Assembly (NCBI RefSeq): GCF_016107575.1
Contig: NZ_JABAST010000014.1
Coordinates: 1-64,000 of the forward strand
From: Psychrobacter faecalis
GTDB taxonomy: Bacteria > Pseudomonadota > Gammaproteobacteria > Pseudomonadales > Moraxellaceae
Direction of reading: 5' to 3'
Length of the DNA: 64,000 nucleotides
Made by a program: the position numbers and the translations under genes. Shown piece after piece: positions 35,701 through 44,439 of the stretch. Position 1 is the first letter of the stretch. Each line of letters starts with the position of its first letter. The notes below the pieces were generated by a model that had not been told where the DNA came from, did not search any database, and saw only the letters and a program-made list of their open reading frames with translations.

Positions 35701-36604
35701 GCCAAATAAGCTAGGTCAAGTCATTCTTGATGATTACCCGATTACCAATATATTGCCTTATATCGACTGGACGCCGTTCTTTATCTCTTGGGGCTTGGCG
35801 GGTAAATACCCAAAAATCTTGCAAGATGATGTGGTTGGTGAAGCCGCGCGTGATTTGTTTGATAATGCCAATGACTTGATGCAAAAGATGATTGATGAAA
35901 AGTTAATCGTCGCTAAAGGCGTGTTTAAACTCATGCCAGCTAAGCGCACTGGCGCGGATACCGTTACTGTCTATGATAAAGCACCAACTGATGGCGGCAC
36001 AGCAGAATATCAATTTGAGCATTTGCGTCAACAGTCAGATAAAGCCAGCGGCAAGCCAAACTTTAGCTTGGCAGACTTTATCTCGCCATCAGTTGCGCAT
36101 ACCGATTATCTTGGCGGTTTTACCGTCTCTATCGTTGGCACAGAGGCGCTTGCTGAGCAGTACAAAGCAGCTGGCGACGACTATAATGCCATCATGACCC
36201 AAGCCTTATCTGACCGCTTAGCGGAAGCCTTTGCCGAACATTTACATGAGCTCATACGTAAAGAGTACTGGGGTTATCAGGCTGACGAGAATCTAACCAA
36301 TGACGAGATGATCAAAGAAAAATACGTCGGTATCCGTCCTGCGCCTGGCTACCCTGCTTGCCCTGAGCATACCGAAAAAGGCAAGTTATTTGAGTGGATT
36401 GGTACGGGCGATGCTATCGGTACTAAGCTCACCGAAAGCTATGCGATGTGGCCTGCGTCATCGGTCAGTGGTTTCTACTACTCGCATCCTAATAGCGAGT
36501 ACTTTAACGTCGGTAAAATCAGTACCGATCAGTTAGAAAGCTATGCTGAGCGTAAAGGCTGGGATATGAAAACGGCTGAGAAATGGTTAAATCCGAATTT
36601 GTAA
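32771..36604 (+). CDS. metH: Cobalamin-dependent methionine synthase
   Basis: 1277 aa from the ATG at 32771 (a TTG eight codons earlier is possible; neither has a strong ribosome binding site). It transfers methyl from methyltetrahydrofolate through cobalamin to homocysteine. Domains in order: homocysteine/zinc domain ([15 protein letters not shown]; zinc Cys in VGFNCALG and [11 protein letters not shown]); pterin domain ([24 protein letters not shown]); cobalamin cap and binding domain, with the Co-ligand His in [12 protein letters not shown] and a Gly-rich [15 protein letters not shown]-terminal AdoMet reactivation domain ([15 protein letters not shown]). Length is slightly above the E. coli enzyme because of a Thr/Asn-rich N-terminus. 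All four modules are intact. It is alone in its unit and has a terminator. Confidence 0.98.
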   Translation: MTQTTTPPTCSHNHTGVANTNTANATNVLSTASDFILTPPAVFPYKAQQLTARARLTEQMAARIIMLDGAMGTHIQTFKLEEADYRGERFADIEQDVRGNNDLLVLTQPQMIKEIHSAHLKAGADIIETNSFNGTRLSMADYDMQHLVPELNKTAAKIAREAADEYTAKTPEKPRFVAGVIGPTSRTCSLSPDVNDPAFRNITFDELVLNYREATLALIEGGVDILLIETIFDTLNAKAAIFAVTGVFDDIGFELPIMISGTITDASGRTLSGQTAEAFYNSIRHAKPLSVGFNCALGADALRPHIQTLSNIADTYVSAHPNAGLPNEFGEYDETPEQTAALLEGFAKAGILNIVGGCCGTTPEHIRLIAEMVANYSPRVIPEIPPACRLSGLEPFTITPESLFVNVGERTNVTGSKKFLRLIKTEAYTEALDVARDQVEGGAQIVDINMDEGMLDSKQAMIHFVNLVSGEPDISRVPLMIDSSKWDIIEEGLKRIQGKSVVNSISLKEGHAEFVERAKLCMRYGAAVIVMAFDEDGQADTYERKIEICQRSYDVLVNEVGFPSEDIIFDPNIFAVATGITEHNNYGADFINATKWITDNLPNAMVSGGVSNVSFSFRGNPIREAINSVFLYHAIQNGLTMGIVNPAMLEVYDDIPKEARDAIEDVMLNRNQGESGQEATERLMTIAESYQDGGKKKDSTIDMSWREGTVEERIAHALVKGITTFIDADTKEAWEKYPKPLEVIEGPLMDGMNIVGDLFGAGKMFLPQVVKSARVMKQSVAWLNPYIEAEKVEGEKKGKILMATVKGDVHDIGKNIVGVVLGCNGYEILDLGVMVPCEKILDTALAEEVDIIGLSGLITPSLDEMVYVAKQMQERGMTLPLMIGGATTSKAHTAVKVEPQYQNDAVIYVSDASRSVGVVTKLLSKEHRQGLINETREEYIKVRERLAKRQPKAAKISYVESIELGFQYDWDNYVPPVPNKLGQVILDDYPITNILPYIDWTPFFISWGLAGKYPKILQDDVVGEAARDLFDNANDLMQKMIDEKLIVAKGVFKLMPAKRTGADTVTVYDKAPTDGGTAEYQFEHLRQQSDKASGKPNFSLADFISPSVAHTDYLGGFTVSIVGTEALAEQYKAAGDDYNAIMTQALSDRLAEAFAEHLHELIRKEYWGYQADENLTNDEMIKEKYVGIRPAPGYPACPEHTEKGKLFEWIGTGDAIGTKLTESYAMWPASSVSGFYYSHPNSEYFNVGKISTDQLESYAERKGWDMKTAEKWLNPNL

Positions 36605-36633
36605 AAAAACTCATTTAAATATAACGTTTAATC

Positions 36634-36697
36634 ATACCGTCATACCTCCTATCTCATTTAATAAAGATGCTATAGGAGATGTGGCGGTATTTTTTTA
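36634..36697 (+). terminator. Terminator of metH
   Basis: Long imperfect stem ATACCGTCATACCTCCTAT / ATAGGAGATGTGGCGGTAT followed by seven T residues. The rest of 36605-36926 is AT-rich promoter sequence for the lipoprotein gene. Confidence 0.85.
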
Positions 36698-36926
36698 TGT
36701 CCACTTTCTATCTGCTGACATTCAATACTAACGTTACTTACCGACCTTTTTAAGCTATTAAAACGCATAAATACTTTTTTTGGTTGGATTCACTAAAAAT
36801 ATTTGTTATATTCATAAAAAAACATTTATATATAATAAAAATTAAATACTTTAAAAAAGAAGGGACAAGGACGTCGTTTGTATAGCCGCCAAGATTTTAC
36901 ATTTTTCATTCAAGGAGAGATAAAAA

Positions 36927-38459
36927 ATGAAATCATTTAAATTAGCATTATTAGCCATCACTACTTCTCTGCTCTTACAAGGATGTAATGATGATTCCGA
37001 TTCCTATCAGCCACCTTCACAGCCACCTGATATTAAATCTGAAATGACAGGACTTTGGACTAGCAATGATACCGAAAGTGATCTTTTGGCTCTAGCTTTC
37101 TTCGAAGATGGTTCTTATATTCATGTAGAGGTAGAAAACAAGCCTGAACCTCTATTAAGACAAGCTTTTACAATCCAGTCAGGAAACGTTGCAAATGATG
37201 GCATGGAGTGGGGGAAATATACTATAGACAATAAAACAGGAGCATTGAAGGTTAATCAAATTTTCGATGATAATGGTGAAAACGGTCTATCAGAAAACCT
37301 GACTCAGTATATTTCAGTATCTGAAGGGATACTTACCATTCAGATTGATGAGAATAATAATGGCGTTATAGATAGCAATGAGTCTTTCAGTTTCTCAAAA
37401 GCTAAAAATGACGGATATTTAGGAATTTGGAGAGGCGAGGAAACAGAGGACGAGTTAGAGTCAGTTGCTTTTTTTGAAGATGGTACTTATATTCAGCTTA
37501 AAGTTGATGCAGAAAAATCATTAGATAACCCAGAAAACGGTATGGAGTGGGGTAATTATACCGTTGACGCTAACACGGATAGATTGGAAACCAGTCAAAT
37601 CTTTGATGATAATGGTATCTCAGGATTTTCAGAACCTCTTACACGCTACCTTAAAGCATCTAGTGGCGAACTTACACTTGACGTTGATGAGAATCAGAAT
37701 GGCGTTATAGATGAAAATGAATCCTTTGATTTTTCGAAAAACAGACCTATTGTAATGCCAACGTCTAAAAAACTTATAGGGCTTTGGGAAAATAAAGATA
37801 CTAGCAATGATTTATTAGCGTTAGCATTCTTTGATGACGGCACCTATGTTCATATGGAAGTTGACGAAAGGCCACCTTTTGACAACCCTAATAATGAGAA
37901 GTCTGGTATGGAATGGGGTAGATTTACTTTAAATGATAAAACAGGAGAATTAAAAGTAAATCAGATTTTCGATAATAATGGCGACACTGGATTATCAGAT
38001 ATTCTTATCCGATACGCTCGAATATCTGGTGACACCCTGACTCTGGAAGTTGATGAAAATAGAAATGGTGCAATAGATAATGATGAGTCTTTTAAATTCG
38101 AAAAGGCCAAGTCTGAAAAAATAGTAGGACTTTGGAGAAATAAAGACACTAACAATGAGCTATTGGCATTAGCATTTTTCGATGATGGCACCTATGTTCA
38201 CATGGAAGTCGACAATGCACCACCTTTCGATAATATGGATAAAGAAATATCCGGTATGGAGTGGGGAAACTATACTATCAATGGCATAACAGGAGCATTA
38301 ACAGTTAATCAAATACTAGATAACAATGGTAGTACTGGATTGTCAGATGCTCTATCTCGGTATGTAAGAGTAAATGATAAACGACTGACGCTTGAAGTTG
38401 ATGAAAATAAGAATGGCATCATAGACGATGATGAGTTTTTCCATTTTCAGCGCCAGTAA
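36927..38459 (+). CDS. Lipoprotein with four tandem repeats, each ending in an EF-hand loop
   Basis: 510 aa. Lipoprotein signal with lipobox LLQGC (Cys20), then a short Ser/Pro linker. Four repeats of about 110 residues follow, at about 42-158, 164-271, 284-393 and 401-509. Each runs GLW, LLALAFFxDGTYxHxEVD, GMEWGxYT, LxVNQIFDxNG, GLSxxLxRY and LTLEVDEN. Each ends in a 12-residue loop fitting the EF-hand pattern D-x-N-x-N-G-x-I/V-D-x-x-E: residues 141-152, 254-265, 376-387 and 492-503. Repeats 3 and 4 are the most similar, also in DNA, suggesting recent duplication. The Asp and Glu content is very high. It is probably a surface or periplasmic calcium-binding protein; the fold is not identified (each unit is lipocalin-like in feel, GLW...FxxDGTY, but that is speculation). 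No known family is recognised. Strong ribosome binding site AAGGAGAG. It is AT-richer than its neighbours and may have been acquired. Confidence 0.8.
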   Translation: MKSFKLALLAITTSLLLQGCNDDSDSYQPPSQPPDIKSEMTGLWTSNDTESDLLALAFFEDGSYIHVEVENKPEPLLRQAFTIQSGNVANDGMEWGKYTIDNKTGALKVNQIFDDNGENGLSENLTQYISVSEGILTIQIDENNNGVIDSNESFSFSKAKNDGYLGIWRGEETEDELESVAFFEDGTYIQLKVDAEKSLDNPENGMEWGNYTVDANTDRLETSQIFDDNGISGFSEPLTRYLKASSGELTLDVDENQNGVIDENESFDFSKNRPIVMPTSKKLIGLWENKDTSNDLLALAFFDDGTYVHMEVDERPPFDNPNNEKSGMEWGRFTLNDKTGELKVNQIFDNNGDTGLSDILIRYARISGDTLTLEVDENRNGAIDNDESFKFEKAKSEKIVGLWRNKDTNNELLALAFFDDGTYVHMEVDNAPPFDNMDKEISGMEWGNYTINGITGALTVNQILDNNGSTGLSDALSRYVRVNDKRLTLEVDENKNGIIDDDEFFHFQRQ

Positions 38460-38490
38460 TGATCAAAACCAATTGTAATTTTGAAAGTAA

Positions 38491-38523
38491 AGTTTAGCCA
38501 CTTTAATAAGTGGCTAAACTCTT
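38491..38523 (+). terminator. Terminator of the repeat lipoprotein gene
   Basis: Perfect 13-bp stem AGTTTAGCCACTT / AAGTGGCTAAACT followed by CTTT; a short T tract. Confidence 0.7.
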
Positions 38524-38530
38524 TGAGTCA

Positions 38531-38680
38531 TTAATATTCATTATTTACCTTCCCTCGCCGACACTTTTCAGAACAATAAGTCACCTGCTCCCAATCCCTC
38601 TCCCACTTTTTGCGCCACGTAAACGGTCGCTGGCAAACAGGGCAGATTTTTTGCGGTAGGTTTACTTTTTTGTGCGCCAT
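38531..38680 (-). CDS. DUF2256 zinc-ribbon-like small protein
   Basis: 49 aa, start ATG at 38680 with AAGG upstream. The product is [20 protein letters not shown], then [20 protein letters not shown] and a short tail. Two Cys pairs (CPVC and CSEKC) form a treble-clef or zinc-ribbon. The pattern KxCxxCxRPFxWRKKWxxxWxxVxYCSxxC is the DUF2256 signature. In many bacteria the family lies beside photolyase/cryptochrome genes; here the photolyase is 24 kb away. It ends 11 nt from the terminator of the convergent lipoprotein gene. Confidence 0.9.
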   Translation of the reverse strand: MAHKKVNLPQKICPVCQRPFTWRKKWERDWEQVTYCSEKCRRGKVNNEY

Positions 38681-38707
38681 GATATTTACCTTTACATTAA
38701 AAATTTT

Positions 38708-39718
38708 TTACCGACCCCAAATCGGTGAGCGCACAACGCCGCCCGTCTTACTGCTAATCGCGTAGCTTGAATGGCCAGCTAAAGAATGAATCACTAAACT
38801 GCTACCATTTTGACCGCTCACTTGCGAAAGCTTTGTGGGATAAACGGCGTACTGTGCAGAAGGCGACAGGCGCGCGGGCTCATCAAGTCCTGTCTCAGCT
38901 AGATTAATTACTTGCCCTGTCACAAGTGTCATTACCGCCGCCTTACGACCATTAAGATAGGCTAAATACTGTCCATCCAAGCTCAGTTGCGGACTGGCCG
39001 CATAGCCTGCGGTCGGTATCAATGTCGCCTTACCGGTAGCAAAGTGATAACGATAAATACTGGGACGACCAGCGCGGACTTTATCGCTGGTATAAACAAA
39101 GCTTTGCCCATCGTTTGCATAGCTTGGCTGCACTTCTGTGCTCGGTAAGGTTGTGAGCTGTTTGGTATGCCCGTCACTTAAGCGCATCTCATAGATATCA
39201 GCATTGCCGCCGACGGTTGAGCTATAAAGCAGTTTTTGCCCATTAGGTGAAAATGATGCTGATAAGTTACTGCCCTCAGTATTGACGATTAAATTTTGGG
39301 TGTTGCTGTTGCGATCATAAGTATAAATCTTGGGAGACTGGCGCGCGACTTGTTTGCTATAGACGATCATTTGACCATCCGCAGACCACGCTGGCGCATA
39401 AATATAACCATTCAACTGATCTATCAATTGGCGGTCGCTACCATCAGGACGAATGCTATATAGCGTTGATATCTTTGCTGCGCCTGCTCCCTGCTCTTCG
39501 ACATAAGCGATGCGCCCTTGCCGATCTATCGCTGGCATGCGCGCCGTTAGAGGATTACTCGCACTTGTATCAATAGGTGTTTTGGTTGCATGATTCGCTT
39601 TAGCCATCGTACTTGGCAACGTTTGACAGCCCGTTAATAGACCAAAAGCCGTTATCGCCGTGATGCCAGTTATTGTGCGTAGGTTGACAGTTGATTTTTC
39701 TCCAAATATTTCTAACAT
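38708..39718 (-). CDS. TolB-like beta-propeller lipoprotein
   Basis: About 336 aa from the ATG at 39718; upstream in-frame ATGs at 39727 and 39814 would add a hydrophobic stretch. A signal region TITGITAITAFGLLTGCQTL with lipobox LTGC indicates a lipoprotein. The rest is a six-bladed propeller of WD40-like/PD40 repeats: APAWSADGQMIVYS, SASFSPNGQKLLYSS, QPSYANDGQSFVYTSD, and SPQLSLDGQYLAYLNG. PD40 repeats are typical of TolB, but the N-terminal TolB domain is missing, so this is not TolB itself. It is probably periplasmic, outer-membrane-anchored; role unknown. It ends 27 nt before the DUF2256 start. Confidence 0.8.
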   Translation of the reverse strand: MLEIFGEKSTVNLRTITGITAITAFGLLTGCQTLPSTMAKANHATKTPIDTSASNPLTARMPAIDRQGRIAYVEEQGAGAAKISTLYSIRPDGSDRQLIDQLNGYIYAPAWSADGQMIVYSKQVARQSPKIYTYDRNSNTQNLIVNTEGSNLSASFSPNGQKLLYSSTVGGNADIYEMRLSDGHTKQLTTLPSTEVQPSYANDGQSFVYTSDKVRAGRPSIYRYHFATGKATLIPTAGYAASPQLSLDGQYLAYLNGRKAAVMTLVTGQVINLAETGLDEPARLSPSAQYAVYPTKLSQVSGQNGSSLVIHSLAGHSSYAISSKTGGVVRSPIWGR

Positions 39719-39865
39719 AAATGACATCCAATAAAATGCTGATAAATACAAAATGAGAGTTTTGATAAGGTTAAAAAGTTGATGGCATAAGAAATATCTT
39801 AATGGCTTAAACATTTGACCTTAGCGACTTATGACAGTGTAGCGGAAAGCGTCACGAATTTTAGA

Positions 39866-39902
39866 TAAAAAAAATGCCCCACTGTTTAGTGAGGCATTTT
39901 TA
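39866..39902 (-). terminator. Terminator of the META-domain gene
   Basis: Stem AAAAATGCC / GGCATTTTT extended by CACT/AGTG; on the minus strand it ends in eight T residues. Confidence 0.85.
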
Positions 39903-39941
39903 AATGGTCAGATTTTAAAACGTTTATATTAAACGATTAAC

Positions 39942-40433
39942 TTATTTAGAAACGGCTTTAAAATGAGCCACTTGATTGCTATTAGTAATCGTCAAGATAG
40001 GTGTGTTATTGGCATTCTTATTAATGCTATATTTACCTTGTACCGTTGCAAGTGTCGCTGTATCAAAGCTGGCTTGTGGCTCAGGGCACGCCATCATTGT
40101 TGATAAAACATTACCGAGTACGACATTGCCATTTACCACACTATAGTTGGCACCCATATTATTGCAGGTATTGATAAAGCTCACGCGGTCATTACCGTTA
40201 TCTTTAAAAAAATTAAGCGTCAATGGTTTGCTTGGATCAAAGAATAATTGGCTAACTTTGTCGCCATTAGTGCGCTTAGCATCGACAAGCTGCCAGTTAT
40301 ACGCTTGTAGGGCGTCAACAGTAATTGGCTGGTTCACAGGCGCGGTCACGCTAGGTGTGGTTTGGCAGCCAGCAGCAGCAAGTGTACCAACCGCAAGGGT
40401 AGCAGCCATCATCATTTTAGTCATGTTTTTCAT
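39942..40433 (-). CDS. META-domain lipoprotein (HslJ-like)
   Basis: 163 aa from the ATG at 40433 (AGGAG 5 nt upstream); an ATG seven codons earlier was not chosen. Lipobox AAGC (LAAAGCQTTP). META domain: YNWQLVDAKRTNG, NNMGANYSVVNGNVVLGN, and the conserved STMMACPEPQA block. HslJ/META proteins are envelope-associated and linked to heat shock or novobiocin resistance in E. coli; a similar function is only inferred. It is alone in its unit. Confidence 0.88.
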   Translation of the reverse strand: MKNMTKMMMAATLAVGTLAAAGCQTTPSVTAPVNQPITVDALQAYNWQLVDAKRTNGDKVSQLFFDPSKPLTLNFFKDNGNDRVSFINTCNNMGANYSVVNGNVVLGNVLSTMMACPEPQASFDTATLATVQGKYSINKNANNTPILTITNSNQVAHFKAVSK

Positions 40434-40779
40434 ATAAACTCCTAGAGGTTTCAAATATAAAAATAAGAGTGCAAAGGTAAAAAAATATTGTTTTTATCAT
40501 ATTAAGCAGCATTTTCTCAGGTTAATGTGCTCTGCTTAATGTGTTTTTATCGTTAGTCTAAACAGTGAGGTTATTATGCCCATTTTTCATAAGCCTGTCA
40601 TGATAGATTGAGTACCAATTACCGCTATATTTGTTCTACTTTATAGCTTTTTTGCTAACATACCTTGTTACAATACCTATTCCCTGCTAGCACTTTAGCT
40701 AATAACACTATTTAGAGTGCTGATAATTCAATTTCACCGTTAAATACTTTTTATTTTTACCTAAAAATTAACATCGGAT
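40434..40779. other. Intergenic region, no gene
   Basis: 346 nt, AT-rich; promoter of the META-domain gene and 3' end of lifO. No clear terminator for lifO is visible here. Confidence 0.6.
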
Positions 40780-41886
40780 TTAATTGGGAGTTGCAGCCTT
40801 TTGTTGTTGCAAAGCGGCATAACCTGCCAAACGTTTGCGTTCAGTCTCATTAAATAATTGCTGCTCCATTTGACTGATTCGGGCTTGCGCTTGCGTTTTA
40901 TCAGCGCTTTGACTTAGTAGCTGCTGTTTTTGAGCTTGATACTGCTTAAAACGCTGATCAAAATGAGCATCTTGTTGATCGACCTGCGCAAGCCTTGCTG
41001 CTGCTGGCGCGCCAACCAACTCACGACGCATATTATATAACTCTTCAGCCGTTGCACCCATTGCTTGCAGCTGCTCTGTACGACTAAGTAACTCCTCCAG
41101 ATTCGCCTGCTGAGCGATGTTGGCTTTGGTCGCATTATTGGGCATCCGGCTAATATAATCTTGCTTTGCCGCTTTTTTTTGGGCGTCAGACATTTGCTTA
41201 TCTTGGTTAATTTTGACCATCGCCATACTATAATCATCATATTCATCTTCTGCGCCAAAAAAGGCGGTGATAGTATTTTTATCAAAATACTGCTGGCGTA
41301 ATTTGGCAACATCTTGCTGCTGCTGCGCCACCACACTTAAATCCAGCTCGCCATTTTTGGTCGCCTGTAGTTGCAGATTGCCATAACGGCTTTCTATTGC
41401 AGGAATCGCTTTAAGATAGGCGATGTACTGGTCAAATATCTTCATCGCTTGGCTGGCGGCAGGCTCTGGCGTATGACTGCGGATATAACTCTCCACCCGC
41501 GCATAAACAACCGCTTCGTCCTCTTCGCCTAGCGCTGACAGAAAATAATCAAATAAACGCCGTAGCCCTTCGGTGACGACCAGCTGTTTATTTTCATCAA
41601 TGATAATCTCTCCATCGACCTCCGTTCCTTGCAAGGAGCGCGGTAAATTCTCAAGACCCGTCGTAAATTGAGAAGCGTCTTGCTTAGCGAACGTGCCAAC
41701 ATTATTATTAACATTCGCCTCGTCTATGATGCTGACATTGGCTTGGCTATTCAGCGCCGTAGACTCTGTTTGAGAAAAAGGTTTGCGAGCATTATCGGGC
41801 TTAAACCACCAAATAATCGCCACAACTAAAATGATTATCACGGCGATAATGATGAGCAAAAATGGTGAACGGCGCTTAGTTGGCAT
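40780..41886 (-). CDS. lifO: Lipase-specific foldase (lipase chaperone)
   Basis: 368 aa. An N-terminal membrane anchor (LLIIIAVIIILVVAIIWWF) is followed by an Asn/Ser-rich linker and a long all-helical domain. The family signature RxxFDYFLSALGE is present (GLRRLFDYFLSALGE, about residue 110). The C-terminal half is Gln/Lys-rich amphipathic helix (LAQVDQQDAHFDQRFKQYQA). It folds the lipase in the periplasm before secretion. It follows lipA by 172 nt on the same strand, the classic lipase-operon order. Start ATG. Confidence 0.95.
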   Translation of the reverse strand: MPTKRRSPFLLIIIAVIIILVVAIIWWFKPDNARKPFSQTESTALNSQANVSIIDEANVNNNVGTFAKQDASQFTTGLENLPRSLQGTEVDGEIIIDENKQLVVTEGLRRLFDYFLSALGEEDEAVVYARVESYIRSHTPEPAASQAMKIFDQYIAYLKAIPAIESRYGNLQLQATKNGELDLSVVAQQQQDVAKLRQQYFDKNTITAFFGAEDEYDDYSMAMVKINQDKQMSDAQKKAAKQDYISRMPNNATKANIAQQANLEELLSRTEQLQAMGATAEELYNMRRELVGAPAAARLAQVDQQDAHFDQRFKQYQAQKQQLLSQSADKTQAQARISQMEQQLFNETERKRLAGYAALQQQKAATPN

Positions 41887-41946
41887 AACGACACTATCTT
41901 ATTTAATCAAGCGGTTTATAAGGAATTTACTATTCATAAAATGGGG

Positions 41947-41981
41947 CAAAATAAAAGGGCCCGTTACATAGTGACCCTTTT
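41947..41981 (-). terminator. Hairpin between lipA and lifO
   Basis: Stem AAAAGGG / CCCTTTT with a 15-nt loop and further pairing; on the minus strand it is followed by ATTTT. Possible attenuating terminator between lipase and foldase genes. Confidence 0.45.
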
Positions 41982-42058
41982 AGGCAAAAGCGGTTTATTT
42001 GCTAATTTACATTTAAGCCTTAATAATTAAATTTAATTACTAAATTTAGAAATTGGTT

Positions 42059-43129
42059 TTATAAATTGGCATTTTTTAAACGGTTAACCTGTTCGCGATA
42101 AACAGTTTTAGGATTAGGTTGTCCCCATGCGACCAAGCCTAATAGTTGATTGACCGAATCCATATGATTCATTTTGTAATCATCGCGGATGACATGACCT
42201 AGACGGCTTGAACAAGCAGAAACCAACCCATCATTTGGGTCATTTTTAAATACTTGTGAGGTCGCTAATAACACATAATCCATCGGGTCTAGCGCATTGG
42301 TTACTTGCCCGACACCACTGAATGAATAGTAGTTGATACCGTTTACCTTGGTATCTTTTGGTTGACCACAATAGCTTGAAGGCATGGCCGCTGGGAACTC
42401 GCGGTTAAAATCCGCCATATAGTCAGTTGATAAGGCGGTAACCGCACCAAACCCGTCTTGCTCTTGCAGCTTATCGATAGGGATGCCAGCGTTTAAATCC
42501 ATAAAATTACCTAAGAAACCAAACAAGGTAAGCGCGGCTTTGGTAGCAGTATTATACTCACCATTGACTCTGTCATTATCAATCTGCTCAACCACCCAAT
42601 CGGCTAATGCCGCCCCTTGCTCTGGGCTGGCAACTGCCGTCACTGACGCCACATACTTTGGCTCAACAGCAGCAACATAACGAATATCATGCCCGCCATG
42701 ACTATGCCCGATTAAGTTCACCTTGGGGCTACCAGATATCGCGCTAATGGTTTTTACTTGCTGTAGTAGCTGCTCGCCGCGCACTCGGCTATCATTAAAA
42801 GAAGAGGTCTTGGTCGCGTAGACTTTTGAGCCGCCACTCATCAGGGTTTGCGGAATGCCATAAAAGTAATCGACACCGAGTAGCTTGGTAAAGCCGACCA
42901 GACCATGAGTCATGACAATGGGATATTTGGTATCAGTATGTTTTGAGGTGAAAAATTTGCTATCGACCATTTTACAGCCGGTGGCATTGGCGCAATTATA
43001 AAATTGTCCCGCTGCTTGAGCAGAAGTGGTTTGTAAGGTCATGAGGAGCACACCGACAGCAATAGCGCCAAGTGAAGGTAGAAAGGCGCTGGGCATTATG
43101 GCAGCGCGCAGGCGAGATTTTAGAGTCAT
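42059..43129 (-). CDS. lipA: Triacylglycerol lipase (family I)
   Basis: 356 aa. Signal peptide ending near TTSAQA (residues 1-39). Oxyanion region YPIVMTHGLVGF; nucleophile Ser143 in GHSHGG; probable catalytic Asp300 in KNDPNDGLV; His322 in NHMDSVNQLLG. Two Cys (254 and 306) fit the disulphide of family I.1/I.2 lipases. It is secreted, probably by the type II system after folding by LifO. Start ATG with AAGGAAG. The 5' region (43130-43498) carries two dyad-symmetric sites that could be regulatory. Confidence 0.95.
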   Translation of the reverse strand: MTLKSRLRAAIMPSAFLPSLGAIAVGVLLMTLQTTSAQAAGQFYNCANATGCKMVDSKFFTSKHTDTKYPIVMTHGLVGFTKLLGVDYFYGIPQTLMSGGSKVYATKTSSFNDSRVRGEQLLQQVKTISAISGSPKVNLIGHSHGGHDIRYVAAVEPKYVASVTAVASPEQGAALADWVVEQIDNDRVNGEYNTATKAALTLFGFLGNFMDLNAGIPIDKLQEQDGFGAVTALSTDYMADFNREFPAAMPSSYCGQPKDTKVNGINYYSFSGVGQVTNALDPMDYVLLATSQVFKNDPNDGLVSACSSRLGHVIRDDYKMNHMDSVNQLLGLVAWGQPNPKTVYREQVNRLKNANL

Positions 43130-43311
43130 AACAACTTCCTTGTTATTGTAAAATAAAAGTGTGAAGCCATTTTTATGCGGCTTATCTTTAACGTTTATTC
43201 TTCTTTAACGTTTAGCTATTGCATCCTGCACTAAGCGCTAAAAATCGTTGCCAATTCATTTAGCAAACAAAATTACAATACTTCTATCATCTACAACATT
43301 CAACTGCTTTT

Positions 43312-43347
43312 TGACATATGTGTCATATTTCCATGACTTTATAGTCA
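43312..43347. promoter_or_regulatory. Paired dyad sites between lipA and map
   Basis: TGACA-TATG-TGTCA (43312-43325) and TGACT-TTAT-AGTCA (43334-43347). Centres are 22 bp apart, about two helical turns, which fits a protein bound cooperatively on one face. They lie about 180 nt upstream of the lipA start and 110-150 nt upstream of the map promoter. Their user is not known. Confidence 0.45.
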
Positions 43348-43455
43348 CGTATCTACATATAAATAAGCTGAGACAGTTAATATCACTATAACGCTAGGCT
43401 TGATAAATGCGTACAAAGTTGCTAAGGGTTAGCAGAACAGCGACGCTTGCATTTA

Positions 43456-43464
43456 TGGTATAAT
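43456..43464 (+). promoter_or_regulatory. map: Extended -10 promoter of map
   Basis: TGGTATAAT (extended -10 TGn + perfect TATAAT) at 43456-43464, with a poor -35. It gives a short leader of about 28 nt before the ATG at 43499. Confidence 0.55.
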
Positions 43465-43498
43465 TGCCTACCTAAATTCTATAACTATAAGTACGACT

Positions 43499-44293
43499 AT
43501 GATGACCAAAAAATCCCTTATCCAATCTCCTGAAGCCATAGAAAAAATGCGCGTGGCCGGTAAACTTGCCAGCGATGTGCTTGTAATGCTCGATGAGCAC
43601 GTCAAAGTTGGCGTCAGTACCGAAGCATTGAACCAAATCGCTCACGATTATATCGTTAATGTGCAAGAAGCGATTCCTGCGCCCCTTAACTATAATGGCT
43701 TCCCAAAATCTATCTGTACCTCTGTCAACCATGTGGTTTGTCACGGTATTCCAACCGACAATAAACTACTAAAAGATGGCGATATCATCAATATTGATGT
43801 CACGGTTATCAAAGATGGCTATTACGGCGATACTTCGAAAATGTGGATTGTCGGCAATGGCTCTATCATGGCGCAGCGTATTTGCAAAGTGGCACAAGAA
43901 GCCCTTTATGCCGGTATGAGCGTGGTCAAAAATGGCGCGCGCTTAGGCGATGTCGGTGCGGCTATTCAAGAAGTGGTCGAGCCTGAGCGCTTTAGTATCG
44001 TGCGCGAGTTCTGTGGTCACGGTATTAGTAATGAATTCCATCACGAGCCGCAAGTCATGCACTATGGTAAAAAAGGCACAGGCTTTGAGCTAAAAACCGG
44101 TATGACTTTTACCATTGAGCCGATGATTAACCAAGGCACGTGGCAGACCAAAATTTTACCGGACGAATGGACGGCGATTACTAAAGACCGCAAGCTGTCA
44201 GCACAGTGGGAACATACCATGGTGGTGACGGACAATGGCTGTGAAGTCTTTACTACGCGCCCCGAAGAAGACTTAAGCTTTTTGACCCAGTAA
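43499..44293 (+). CDS. map: Methionine aminopeptidase, type I
   Basis: 264 aa, typical of type Ia. It removes the N-terminal Met from nascent proteins. Motifs: NGFPKSICTSVNHVVCHGIP, metal ligands in INIDVTVIKDGYYGDTSKMW (two Asp), GHGISNEFHHEPQVMHYG (His), FTIEPMI (Glu), and WEHTMVVTDNG (Glu). Two ATG codons in tandem at the start. Gene order map-glnD-dapC is conserved with Pseudomonas. Confidence 0.98.
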   Translation: MMTKKSLIQSPEAIEKMRVAGKLASDVLVMLDEHVKVGVSTEALNQIAHDYIVNVQEAIPAPLNYNGFPKSICTSVNHVVCHGIPTDNKLLKDGDIINIDVTVIKDGYYGDTSKMWIVGNGSIMAQRICKVAQEALYAGMSVVKNGARLGDVGAAIQEVVEPERFSIVREFCGHGISNEFHHEPQVMHYGKKGTGFELKTGMTFTIEPMINQGTWQTKILPDEWTAITKDRKLSAQWEHTMVVTDNGCEVFTTRPEEDLSFLTQ

Positions 44294-44298
44294 TACTT

Positions 44299-44327
44299 AA
44301 AAAGATCGCCTAGGCGGTCTTTTTTTT
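44299..44327 (+). terminator. Terminator of map
   Basis: Stem AAAGATCGCC / GGCGGTCTTT (one G-U), then eight T residues. Confidence 0.9.
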
Positions 44328-44439
44328 GCCTGAAAATTCAGGCATATTGGCGGTGCTATTTTTTGTTTTTCAGCGTGATATTTGCATTCACCCATTTTTT
44401 TAGCGCCTCTATTTACAACCTCTTAATCGGATACCCTTC

